A program made the translations under genes and the position numbers. From Mycoplasma leachii PG50 (GTDB lineage: Bacteria; Bacillota_I; Bacilli_A; Mycoplasmatales; Mycoplasmataceae): DNA of 64,000 nt. The notes beneath the pieces are model-generated. The model ran no database searches. It was not told the DNA's origin and saw only the letters and a list, made by a program, of their open reading frames with translations. The stretch lies in contig NC_014751.1 of the NCBI RefSeq assembly GCF_000183365.1, positions 186,001 to 250,000 on the forward strand, written 5' to 3'. The stretch's first letter is position 1. Each line of letters starts with the position of its first letter. Positions 54,679 to 64,000 of this stretch are shown here, piece after piece.

Positions 54679-57369
54679 TTATTTTTTAACAAATTTACCT
54701 TGAGCTAAATTAGCATTTCCTCCACCTTTAGTTTCATAACCTTCTAAATTGTTAAAAATATCAATTGCTTTATATTTATTTTGTAAACTTTGACCAACTG
54801 CAACAACTATAAAATTATTTTCTTTTGTACTACTTAATAAAATAACAATTAAATCATTGTATTTATTTCTTAAATCATCTGCTAGTTGTTTTAAATCTTT
54901 AATAGTTAAATCAGTAGTTTCTAATCGAATTTCATTAATATTATCTTTATTTAAACTAGGAGTTAGGTCTTTATATTTTAATAATTTATTAGCTGTAATT
55001 AAATCATTAACTTTTTTATCATAATCTTTATTAACTTCTTTTAATTGATCTAATAAATCTTTTATTACTAATAAATTGTCTTTATTAATAGTAATATTTT
55101 TTATTTGTAAATAAATATTTTCTAATTGATCATTTTTTAATAGATCTTTATTTTGATTATATTTATCAATAATAGATTCAGCTTGGTCTTTATATGCTTT
55201 AAATTGTTCATTTAAATACTCATTAACTGCTCTAAATGAAGTTAAACATTTAATTCTATATAGACCACTACCTTTTGATTCAATTCCAGTTATAATAAAA
55301 TCTTCTATTTCACTAGTATTATTAACATGAGTTCCACCACAAAGCTCTGAAGAAAAATCACCAAATTTAATAACTCTAACTATTTGATCATATTTTTCAG
55401 TAAAAAATGCTAAGGCTTGGTGTTTTTTTACTGATTCTTCTAAACTACAAAAATAAGTTTGTCTATCAATTTTATTTTTAATTTTTTCTAATACTAAGTT
55501 TTGAGCTTTTAAAAGTTCTTCACTAGTTGGTAATCTGTGATAAGTAAAGTCCATTCTCAAACCATTTTCATCATTATATGAACCAGATTGCATTACATTA
55601 GTTCCTAAAACTTCTCTTAAAGCATAATGGATCATATGAGTTCCTGAGTGATTTTTCATTGTATAGATTCTTTTTTCTTCCTCAACTCTACAATTTATCA
55701 AATCGTTTACTTTTAAAGTACCTTGAACTTTTATTCTATGAATATTTTGATGCGTAGGTCCTTGTTGAACATCAATTACAAAACCTTTCATTTGATCATT
55801 AAAAATAATTCCACTATCAGCAGCTTGTCCACCTTTTTCAGCATAAAAAGGAGTTTTATCTAAAATTACAAACGCTTCTTGATCAGTTATTGATTCTACT
55901 TGTTTTTGATCTGTAAACATATAAATAACTTTAACATTATCTCTACTTAGTTCAGATCATCCAGTAAATTCAGATTCTACTTTTAGTTTTGTAAATAATT
56001 CATTTTGTTTATCTCAAGCTTTTAGATCTTTTCTAGCGTTTCTTGTTGCTTGTTTTGCTTGTTCTAATAAATTGTTAAATCCTTCAACATCAACTTGTAC
56101 ATTAGAAAGTTCAGAAATCTCAATAGTTTGCTCAATTGGAAAACCATATGATTCAAATAATAATAAAGCATCTTTACCACTAACTATATTTTTTGTTTTA
56201 ATAATATTTTCTAAAAGATCATATCCTTTTGATAAAGTTTTTAAAAACTTTTCTTCTTCATCTTTAATAGTTTGTTCTACTAAAGTTTTTCTATCAATTA
56301 AATAAGGATAAAATTCTTTCATTGACTCAATTACACTATCAACTAATTTATATAAAAATGCTTGTTTAATTCCTAATTCTTTTCCAAAAACACAAGATCT
56401 TCTAATTAATCTTCTAATAATATATCCTCTATCTTTATTACCAGGAAATACACCATCAGAAATTGCGAAAACTGTAGCTCTTATATGATCTGCTATTACT
56501 TTAAAAGCAGTATTAATTCTAGTTTGCTTTTTATTAGGATTAAAATAATTATCAATTGAGTATTTAAATTGGTTATTAGTTAGTTGTTCAACTTTTTTAA
56601 TAGTTGGATAAAAAATGTCAGTTTCAAAGTTAGTAGGAGTGTTTTGAAAAATTGAAGCAAATCTTTCTAATCCAGCACCAGTATCTATATTTTTTCTAGG
56701 TAATTCAACATAGTTATTGTTTCCATCATTATTAAATTGAGAAAAAACAATATTTCAAACTTCAATATAACGATCATTTTCAATATTATCACTAATTAAT
56801 CTAGATCCAATTTTATTTGGATCTCAAACTTCACCTCTATCATAAAAAATTTCAGTATTTGGTCCACAAGGTCCTTGACCTACATCTCAAAAATTAGTTT
56901 TTCTAGATAATCTAAAAATGTGATCTTCATCAATTTTAATAACATCTTTTCAGATATTGTAAGCTTCAATATCTTCATTAAAAACAGTAATATATAGCTT
57001 ATTTTTATCAATATCAAAATAATTTTTATCTGTTAAAAGTTCTCAAGCTAATTGAATAGCCTCTTTTTTAAAATAATCACCAATTGAAAAGTTACCAAGC
57101 ATTTCAAACATAGTATGATGACGTGCTGTAACCCCAACATTTTCAATATCATTAGTTCTAATCGCTTTTTGAGAGTTAGTTAGTCTTGGTGAAGGCGGTG
57201 TTTTTCTACCATCAAAATATGGTTTTAAAGTAGCAACTCCTGAATTAATTCATAATAGTGATGGATCATCAACTGGAATTAGAGATACTGGCTCTAAAAA
57301 ATAATGATTTTTAGAAATAAAAAAATCTAATCAGATTTTTCTTATTTGATTAGTTGACAATTTTTTCAT
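54679..57369 (-). CDS. alaS: Alanyl-tRNA synthetase
   Basis: Class II synthetase of 896 residues, normal length, with all domains. The catalytic core begins [14 protein letters not shown], with [21 protein letters not shown] (motif 2 region) and the GAGLERFA motif 3. The editing domain has [11 protein letters not shown] (HxxxH) and [11 protein letters not shown] (CxxxH). The C-terminal C-Ala domain ends [21 protein letters not shown] is read as Trp. AGGAGG lies 4 nt before ATG 57369. The small membrane protein gene at 57438 lies 68 nt upstream on the same strand. Confidence 0.95.
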
Positions 57370-57437
57370 AAAACCTCCTAATAATAAATAGATTATATAG
57401 ATATATGAGTATTTAATAACTACCTATTAGTTAAAAT

Positions 57438-57932
57438 CTAAATTTTAAATACTAAAAATAAAATAATTGTTAAAATTAACATTAAAAATCCACTTAAATA
57501 AAAAATTTTTTTTAATCTAATTAATTTAGCTTCTTTTAATTCTAATGTTTTTTGATATCTTCTTCTTCTGTCGTTAAAAAATTTTGTTGCTTGTCTATTT
57601 TTAATAAACCCAATTATAAATCCTATAAAAAATAAAATTGCTGTATATAAAACATTAAAGTAATTAATTCCTTTTCAATTACTTAAATGACTAATATTTA
57701 GTGTTAAATACCCAACTAAAACACTAATTAAAGATCCAATTATAAATATTAAAAAAACAATTAATCAACCAATTCATCCTAGTTTTTTTTCTTGTTGATA
57801 TTCATAAAAATTCATTTTAAATTCACTAGAATCATAAACGCTTTCAATTGTTTGATTAACTTGTTTTTTATGTTGTTCTTTAGTGTACTTGTCAATTTCT
57901 TTTAGTTCTTTAAATACTTTAGATTTTTGCAT
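57438..57932 (-). CDS. Small membrane protein of unknown function
   Basis: Protein of 164 residues: a charged N-terminal stretch of about 57 residues (Lys, Glu, Gln), then membrane segments near 60-80 (WLIVFLIFIIGSLISVLVGYL), 98-115 (YTAILFFIGFIIGFI) and 147-162 (FLMLILTIILFLVF), with a cytosolic Arg/Lys loop RRRRYQKTLELKEAK between the last two. The start ATG 57932 has AAAAGG 10 nt upstream; another ATG at 57941 is too close to that box. TGA is read as Trp. No family recognised. Probably cotranscribed with alaS. Confidence 0.68.
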
Positions 57933-58086
57933 ATTAAACATACCTTTTCATTTTTAGAATATAACAAATCAAATAAAAAAATAGAGTTTTTTTTATTTTT
58001 TTATTAAATTTGAAAAATATTTTGATACTATTAAAAAAATATATTAATAAATTTTTGAGTGGTTTTAATAGAACTATATTTCTAGT

Positions 58087-58121
58087 AAATAAGTTAATTT
58101 GATTAACTTATTTTGCTTTTT
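58087..58121 (+). promoter_or_regulatory. Leader hairpin before oppB, terminator-like
   Basis: AAATAAGTTAAT (58087-58098), 3-nt loop, ATTAACTTATTT (58102-58113): perfect 12-bp stem followed by TTTTGCTTTTT. No plus-strand gene precedes it (the upstream neighbour is on the minus strand), so it lies in the oppB leader and could act as an attenuator. Confidence 0.6.
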
Positions 58122-58150
58122 AATATATTTTAATAGAAAGGAAAAGCTTT

Positions 58151-59395
58151 ATGAAATCAACATTAAAAACTAAACAAGAAGCGTTTGATTTAAATTCTGA
58201 ATTGCTTCTTGATGATTTTAGTTTACTTAATGAAACTAATCAACAACATAAAGTAAGTAAATGGACTACTTTTAAATATTGATATTATGATACATCAGCA
58301 AATATTTATAAGTATTTTGTAAGACATCCATTATATGGTTATTCATTTAAGCGTATTTTATATGGTTTAATTACTTTATTATTATCGATCATTATTTTAT
58401 ATGTTGTGATACGTTTGATTACTCCGGATACAAAATATCTACCACCAGACATTGAAAAAACTGGTTTATCTAGAGCTCAACAAGATAAGTTATTAGAAGA
58501 TCGTATGAAACGCTTTGGAGTTTATGGTCCTTTAATTCCACAAATTCTTACATATTTAAAGAACATCACACCATTTATTCCTAAACAAATTGTTTTAGGT
58601 TCAGAAGTAACTATTTTACAAAATGGTAATGCAATTATTGATTCATCAAAACTAATTACTGAAACTAGATGAGTTTATTTAGGTGTAACAACAGCTACAA
58701 CTATTGCTGAAGAAGGTAGTGATGCTTTATCAATATTTTTAAAAGCAATGCCATACTCATTTGCTATTGGTTCAGTTTCAGTTTTAATTAGTTATGCTTT
58801 AGCAATTTTAATTGGTGTTAGAGCTGCTAAGAAAAAAGGAAAATTATTTGACAATGTATTTAATGGAATTTCAGCTTTATTATTAGCAATTCCATCAATT
58901 GTTATTATTATTGGAACATTTATTTTTTCAGTAGCTGTTTTAGGAAATTCAGGAATTTATAATACAGGAAGTTTTGCAACTAGATTTTGACCTATTTTTG
59001 CAATTGTTGTAATTAATTTACCAGGTATTGCTACATTTGTAAGAAGATACATAGTTGATGAAATGACTGTTGATTATGCTAAATTTGCTTTAGCTAAAGG
59101 AACTAGTTCAAATAAAACTTATTATGTACATATCTTTAGAAATGCTGGAGTAAGAATTATAAGAAGTATTCCAAGTGAAATTATTTTAACAGTATTTGGA
59201 TCTTCAATGATTGTTGAAACTCAATGAGCTATTCCTGGAATGGGTAGATTAATTAAAGAATCAGCTGGAGGAAATGACTTTTTTGTATTTTTAGGATTTA
59301 CAGTTTTATCTTCATTTGTAAGTATTTTTGCAAAATTACTAGCTGATTTAGTTCACGTGTTATTAGATCCAAGAGTAAGTTTAACTAAAGACTAG
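58151..59395 (+). CDS. oppB: Oligopeptide ABC transporter permease OppB
   Basis: Integral membrane permease of 414 residues, longer than usual OppB (about 310) because of a cytosolic N-terminal stretch of about 70 residues and a large external loop after the first helix (about 95-185). The family EAA-like motif region is ALAKGTSSNKTYYVHIFRNA, and the C-terminal permease core has VVINLPGIATFVRRY and VETQWAIPGMGRL. GAAAGGAAAAG precedes the ATG. Leads the oppBCDF operon; oppC starts 15 nt after. Confidence 0.92.
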
Positions 59396-59410
59396 AAAGG
59401 AGTGATTTAT

Positions 59411-60421
59411 ATGAAAACAAAACAATTAGAACAACCAGATTTTTCAGCACTTTTAGATAGTGAAAGAGAAGCGTTTTTTAAAAGACATGGTTTAGATATT
59501 TATCAAATAGATCACTCTTTATTTGAATTAGTTGGTTCACAAGCTCAAACTAGTGAAACTATTATTACAAAACCATATAGTTATTGAAAAGCTGTTGGTA
59601 AGATTTTAATTACTAGTAAAGTATTTATTATTTGTTCAATTATTCTATTAACTTTATTATTAACTTCAATAATTGTTCCTTATGGAAAAGAAGCAATTCC
59701 TTTGAAAACACCTGGTACATCTCAAGAACACCCATCTATGAAATATTGATTTGGACTAGGTAGAAATGGTGAAGATTATTGAATTGAGATTTGATTAGGT
59801 CTAAGAAGTAGTTTATCTTTTGCTTTTGTTATGACCTTTTTACAATTATCAATTGGAATTATTATGGGATTAATTTGAGGATATTATAGAAAATTAGATA
59901 TTCTATTCTACCAATTAACTTCATTAATTCTAGTTATTCCACAACTAATTTTAATTATTGTTATTATGTCAGTATTTGGTATTGGATATTGACCAATGAT
60001 TTTAGGGATTGTTATTCAAGCTTGAATTGGTCCAGCATTTAGTATTAGAATTTTAGTTTTATCAATTAGAGATGCTGATTATAATATTGCTTCAATTACA
60101 CTAGGAACTAGATCAGATAAAATTATTAGAAAAAATGTTTTACCAAAAATTTTACCAGTATTAATTCAAGTATCAACATTTTCAATTCCAACAGCAATTG
60201 CAATTGAATCAACTCTAGCTTATTTTGATAGAGGATTTGTTGATGGTAAAGTAAATACTTCACTTGGAAAAATTTTACAATCAATCATGCAATCAAGTGA
60301 ATGACAAGTTTATCCACACTTAATTGTTTTACCAATTTTATTTATTTGTATTATTTCAACTTTATTTTTCTTAGTATTAAAAGTATTTGCTGATTCACTA
60401 GATCCAAAAAACCACAGATAG
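59411..60421 (+). CDS. oppC: Oligopeptide ABC transporter permease OppC
   Basis: Second permease subunit, 336 residues, with an N-terminal cytosolic segment of about 60 residues, about six membrane helices and the EAA loop TLGTRSDKIIRKNVLPKILP. LGRNGEDYWIEIWLGLRSSLSFAF is the typical OppC entry to the permease core. ATG 59411 is preceded by AAAGGAGTG; an in-frame GTG at 59402 lies inside that box. Followed by oppD after 13 nt. Confidence 0.92.
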
Positions 60422-60434
60422 AAAGGACATATTT

Positions 60435-62135
60435 ATGAAAAACGTTATCTTATCAATTAAAGACTTAGTAGTAAAATTTCGTGTCCGTTCTAAAGTTTTA
60501 ACTTCTATTAGAAATATTAGTTTTGATATTTATGATGGTGAAACTGTTGCTATAGTTGGTGAATCTGGATCAGGGAAATCAGTATTAACTAAAACTTTAA
60601 CTAATATGTTAGAGTCAAATGGTTATATTGCTAATGGATCAATTATGTATTATCCAAATAAAGCTACTAGAGAAAATGAATCAGCTGTTTTTAAAAAAGA
60701 TACTGATTTAGTTGAGTTTCATAAAAATTCTTTAGAAAGTGAATCTAGAAAAGGAATTAAAAAATACAATAATAAAAAAATTAAAGATGCTTTAGCTGTT
60801 ATTGAAGAATTAAAAGAATCAACTATTGAATCTTTAAATTTAAAAATTGATGAATTGCAACAACAAGCAGATTTATTAAAAAAATACGAATTTACTAATA
60901 GTACAAAAAAACTAGTTAAAAGAAATGAGTATTTAGAACAAATTAAACAATTAAGAGAACAAATTGAATGAAAAAAAGATCCTAAGAAATTAGACTTTGA
61001 AATTCAACAACTAGAAAAAACTATTCAAACTGTTAAAAAAGAAATTTACAATTTTAAAACAGTTAATATTTATAAAAAATTTAGATATTTTCAAATTATT
61101 AATTTAATTAATAAAGTTAATAATAATCAACTAGAAGATATAAATAAATTAGAACCACATATTAAGTGATTAGATGAAATCGAATATAAAAATAATTTTG
61201 AAAGCTTAGCTTTAGAAATTTTATATGATATTAAATCTAATCAAACTAAAAAACTAGATCAAGAAAAACTAGAAACTTTAAAAGAGTTATGAGATTTTAT
61301 TAAACGTTTTAATTTTTGAATTAAAAGAAGTACTGATAAAAATCTACAACATTTACGTGGTGGAACTATTGCTACAATTTTTCAAGATCCTATGACTTCT
61401 TTAAACCCTTTATTAAGTGTTGGTTATCAAATTAGTGAAGTTTTAAGAAATCATAGTAAATTAAATAGAGCTGAAGCTAAAGTTGAAGCTATTAATTTAA
61501 TGAAAAGAGTAGGAATACCTAATGCTGAAAAGCGTTATAAAGATTTACCTGGTAAATATTCAGGTGGGATGAGACAAAGAGTTGTTATTGCTATTGCTTT
61601 AGCATGTAGACCTAAGATTTTAATTTGTGATGAGCCAACAACTGCACTTGATGTAACTATTCAAGCTCAAATTCTAGATCTAATTAAAGAATTAAAAGAA
61701 GAATATAAATTTACAGTAATTTTTATTACTCACGATTTAGGAGTTGTTGCAAATATTGCTGATAGAGTTGCTGTTATGTATGCTGGTCAAATTATTGAAT
61801 ATGGAACTACACAAGATGTATTCTTTAATTCAAAACACCCATACACTTGAGCATTATTATCATCACTTCCACAATTAGGAACTAAAGGTGAAGAATTATA
61901 TTCAATTAGTGGTACTCCACCTTCATTATTTAAAGAAATTAAAGCTGATGCATTTGCACCAAGAAACACATTTGCTTTAGCAGTTGATTATAAATATGAA
62001 CCACCAATGTTTAAAATATCAGATACTCACTATGCAAAAACTTGATTATTAGATCCACGTGCTCCAAAAATTAAACGTCCAAAACAGTTAAATAATCTAA
62101 AAAAAGCTGTTTCAGATTCAAAGGTTGGTGAATAA
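60435..62135 (+). CDS. oppD: Oligopeptide ABC transporter ATPase OppD with large insertion
   Basis: ATPase subunit, 566 residues (ordinary OppD is about 330-350). Walker A GESGSGKS is at 42-49, but the Q-loop TIFQDPMTSLNP starts only near 315, because about 210-220 Lys/Glu/Leu-rich residues, likely coiled coil (for example SLNLKIDELQQQADLLKKYE), are inserted. The signature YSGGMRQRV, Walker B ILICDEPTTALD and the THD H-loop follow normally. The oppD copy at 1-1056 has no insertion at this place. oppF starts 1 nt after the stop. Confidence 0.92.
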
Positions 62136-62136
62136 A

Positions 62137-64000
62137 ATGATAAAAAAGAAAAATGAAGCAATTTTAAAAGTTCGAGACCTTTTGATTGAATTTGGAAACG
62201 GTAGAAATAAATTAAAAGCTGTTAAAGGAGTAACTTTTGATGTTTATAAAGGTGAAACTTTTGGATTAGTTGGTGAATCTGGATCTGGTAAAACTACAAT
62301 TGGAAGAGCAATTATTGGAATTCAACCAGTAAGTGATGGAGCAATTTATTTTGAAAATAAACTATTAAGAGGTAAATCTCCTGATGTTTATAAAATTAAT
62401 CAAAAAATTGCAAGACACTTATATATCATGCAACAAAACCAATTAACTACTTCACTTAGTTTAAATGATTATTCTAATGAATTTAAAAGAGTTTATTATA
62501 AATATGTTCAATCTAAGTTTTTTGACTTTAAAACTCAAGAATTAAAAGATTATGAAGATGGTAAGTCAAGAATTATTAAAGAAGGGGTTAATTTAAATAC
62601 AACTAAATTAGTAAGTGTTAAAAAGAATGCTAATTTATCAATTGTTATTCAAGCAATTACTGATAATTTAAAACGTTTATTAAAAATTATTAGATTACAA
62701 GAAAAAGCAGCAAGAATTACTAAAAACATTTCAAAACATACAAGTGTTAAAGTAGAATTACAAGATGCAATTAACAAATATCAAGACTTTGTTCATGATT
62801 CAATTTTAAAAGTTAAAGATTTAGAAAATACTATTTATAATACTTTACAAGAAATGCTAGCTATTAGAAATAATGTTAATGAAGGTAAATATACTTCAGT
62901 AACTAAGTTTTTCGATGAAATGGGTTCAAGATTAAAATTAGTTATTAAAAGTCAAAAACTAATTACTCCTAAACTTGAAGATGCTAGTCATGATCAATTA
63001 ATGAACTTAGCTTTAACTTGTCCAAAATACAAAAACAGTTATTATTTAAAAAAATTAAAACAAAGAATTGACTATTTAAATTTAAATAATAAAACTGAAC
63101 TAGCTGAAGAATATCAATCAGTTATACAAACTGTTGAAAATAGTGATTTTTATGATAATTTAAAAACTGCTGAAATTTTTAAATCACCAAATAAAAAAGA
63201 ACTAAAAGAAAATAAAAAAGACATGCAAATGATCTTTCAAGATCCAAGTTCATCATTAAATGAAAGAATGGCTGTTGAAGAAATCATTAAAGAAGGTTTA
63301 GATAACTTTCCTGAACTTTATTCAAATGATGAAGTTAAAAAAGCATATCAACAATGATTTAATCAAAAAAATCCAGAAAATAAAATAGCTGAAATCTCAG
63401 AAATTGATAAAAAAGATATCAAGAGATTTTTAATTAACCAATTATTAGAAACTGTTGGATTATTACCTGAACACTTATCAAGATATCCTCATGAGTTTTC
63501 TGGTGGTCAACGTCAAAGAATTGGTATTGCAAGAGCTTTAATTATGAAACCTAAATTTGTTGTAGCTGATGAACCAATTTCAGCTTTAGATGTTTCAATT
63601 AGAGCTCAAATTATGAACTTATTAGCTAAATTTCAAAAACAATTTGATTTAACTTATATTTTTATTGCTCACGATTTATCAGTTGTAAGATTTGCAACAG
63701 ATAGAATTGCTGTTATTTATCGTGGTGATATTGTTGAATTAGCTGAATCTAATGAGTTATTTGATTTACCACTACATCCTTATACTAGATCATTATTAAG
63801 TGCTATTCCTTTACCAGATCCAATTCAAGAAAGTAAAAAAGTTCACTTTGTTTATCAACCAGAAGTTGAACATCATGATTATTTAGTTGATTTTCCAAAA
63901 TGAGTAGAAGTTTCTAAAAATCACTTTGTTTATGCTAATGAAAGAGAAATCAAAGCTTATAAAAAACAAATCAAAGCTTATAAAGAACAATTAAAAAATA
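62137..64000 (+). CDS. oppF: Oligopeptide ABC transporter ATPase OppF with large insertion (3' end beyond window)
   Basis: ATPase subunit, 621 residues visible with no stop by 64000. Walker A GESGSGKT is at 46-53; the Q-loop [14 protein letters not shown] comes only at about 364, so about 265 residues of Lys/Asn/Leu-rich helical sequence are inserted at the same place as in the neighbouring oppD. The signature FSGGQRQRI, Walker [12 protein letters not shown] and the AHD H-loop follow, then a Lys-rich tail with [18 protein letters not shown] repeats. Start ATG 62137 (TAAAATG) lies 1 nt past the oppD stop, with GGTTGGTG as the Shine-Dalgarno. Confidence 0.9.

Noticed and set aside
57939..57941. 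Upstream ATG of the small membrane protein
   Set aside because: It lies one nucleotide from the Shine-Dalgarno box, too close; the ATG at 57930-57932 fits better.

Overview
The window is a very AT-rich chromosome segment that uses UGA as a tryptophan codon: almost every long gene is interrupted by in-frame TGA that must be read through (for example in fusA, tuf, alaS and gltX). Gene content (UGA=Trp, no cell-wall genes, PTS sugar uptake, many lipoproteins and DUF285 surface proteins) and style point to a mollicute of the Mycoplasma mycoides cluster (M. mycoides or M. capricolum). I cannot fix the species from sequence alone. No tRNA, rRNA, CRISPR array or insertion sequence was seen.

Layout. 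1-2377: end of one oligopeptide ABC operon (oppD, oppF). 2410-7505: small membrane protein, plsY, an ABC-F ATPase, a TatD-like gene on the minus strand and threonine dehydratase. 7723-12904: accessory block with an MFS-like permease, an alpha/beta hydrolase, a lipoprotein behind a (TA)n promoter and a second MFS permease. 13018-15735: relict nagB duplicate, then nagB and a PTS IICB permease. 15866-20687: gltX, HD-domain hydrolase, rpoE (delta), pyrG. 20816-22873: two tandem DUF285/BspA-like surface proteins with identical 3' ends. 23025-23918: fba. 24061-27388: overlapping pair of AAA+ ATPase and cytoplasmic subtilisin-like protease. 27479-31436: divergent MFS paralogues, then glpQ.

31572-42751 is mostly housekeeping: rpmE, a degenerate ABC-ATPase-like protein, nrnA-type DHH phosphoesterase, tdk, prfA, prmC, a membrane protein, a YrdC/Sua5 protein, a GNAT-like protein, an unknown protein and cardiolipin synthase. 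42875-47263 is the str operon (rpsL, rpsG, fusA) followed by tuf. 47384-51476 is a PTS IICB permease overlapping a GH31 glycosidase. 51665-53020 is leucyl aminopeptidase. 53237-54445 is a DUF285 lipoprotein gene broken by one stop codon and driven by a promoter with a T17 spacer. 54679-57932 is alaS and a small membrane protein (minus strand). 58151-64000 is a second opp operon (oppB, oppC, oppD, oppF, the last running off the window).

The strongest unusual signals are in the surface-antigen loci. Two lipoprotein promoters carry slippable tracts between -35 and -10 (TA repeat; T17). One lipoprotein has an A8 tract that decides whether a second repeat module is translated. Two DUF285 genes share a 101-nt identical end. 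The AAA+/subtilase pair is the best candidate for a poorly described system. Also notable are matched inverted repeats before two divergent permease genes, a TatD protein lacking its usual catalytic Asp, and a protein shaped like an ABC ATPase without a Walker A motif.
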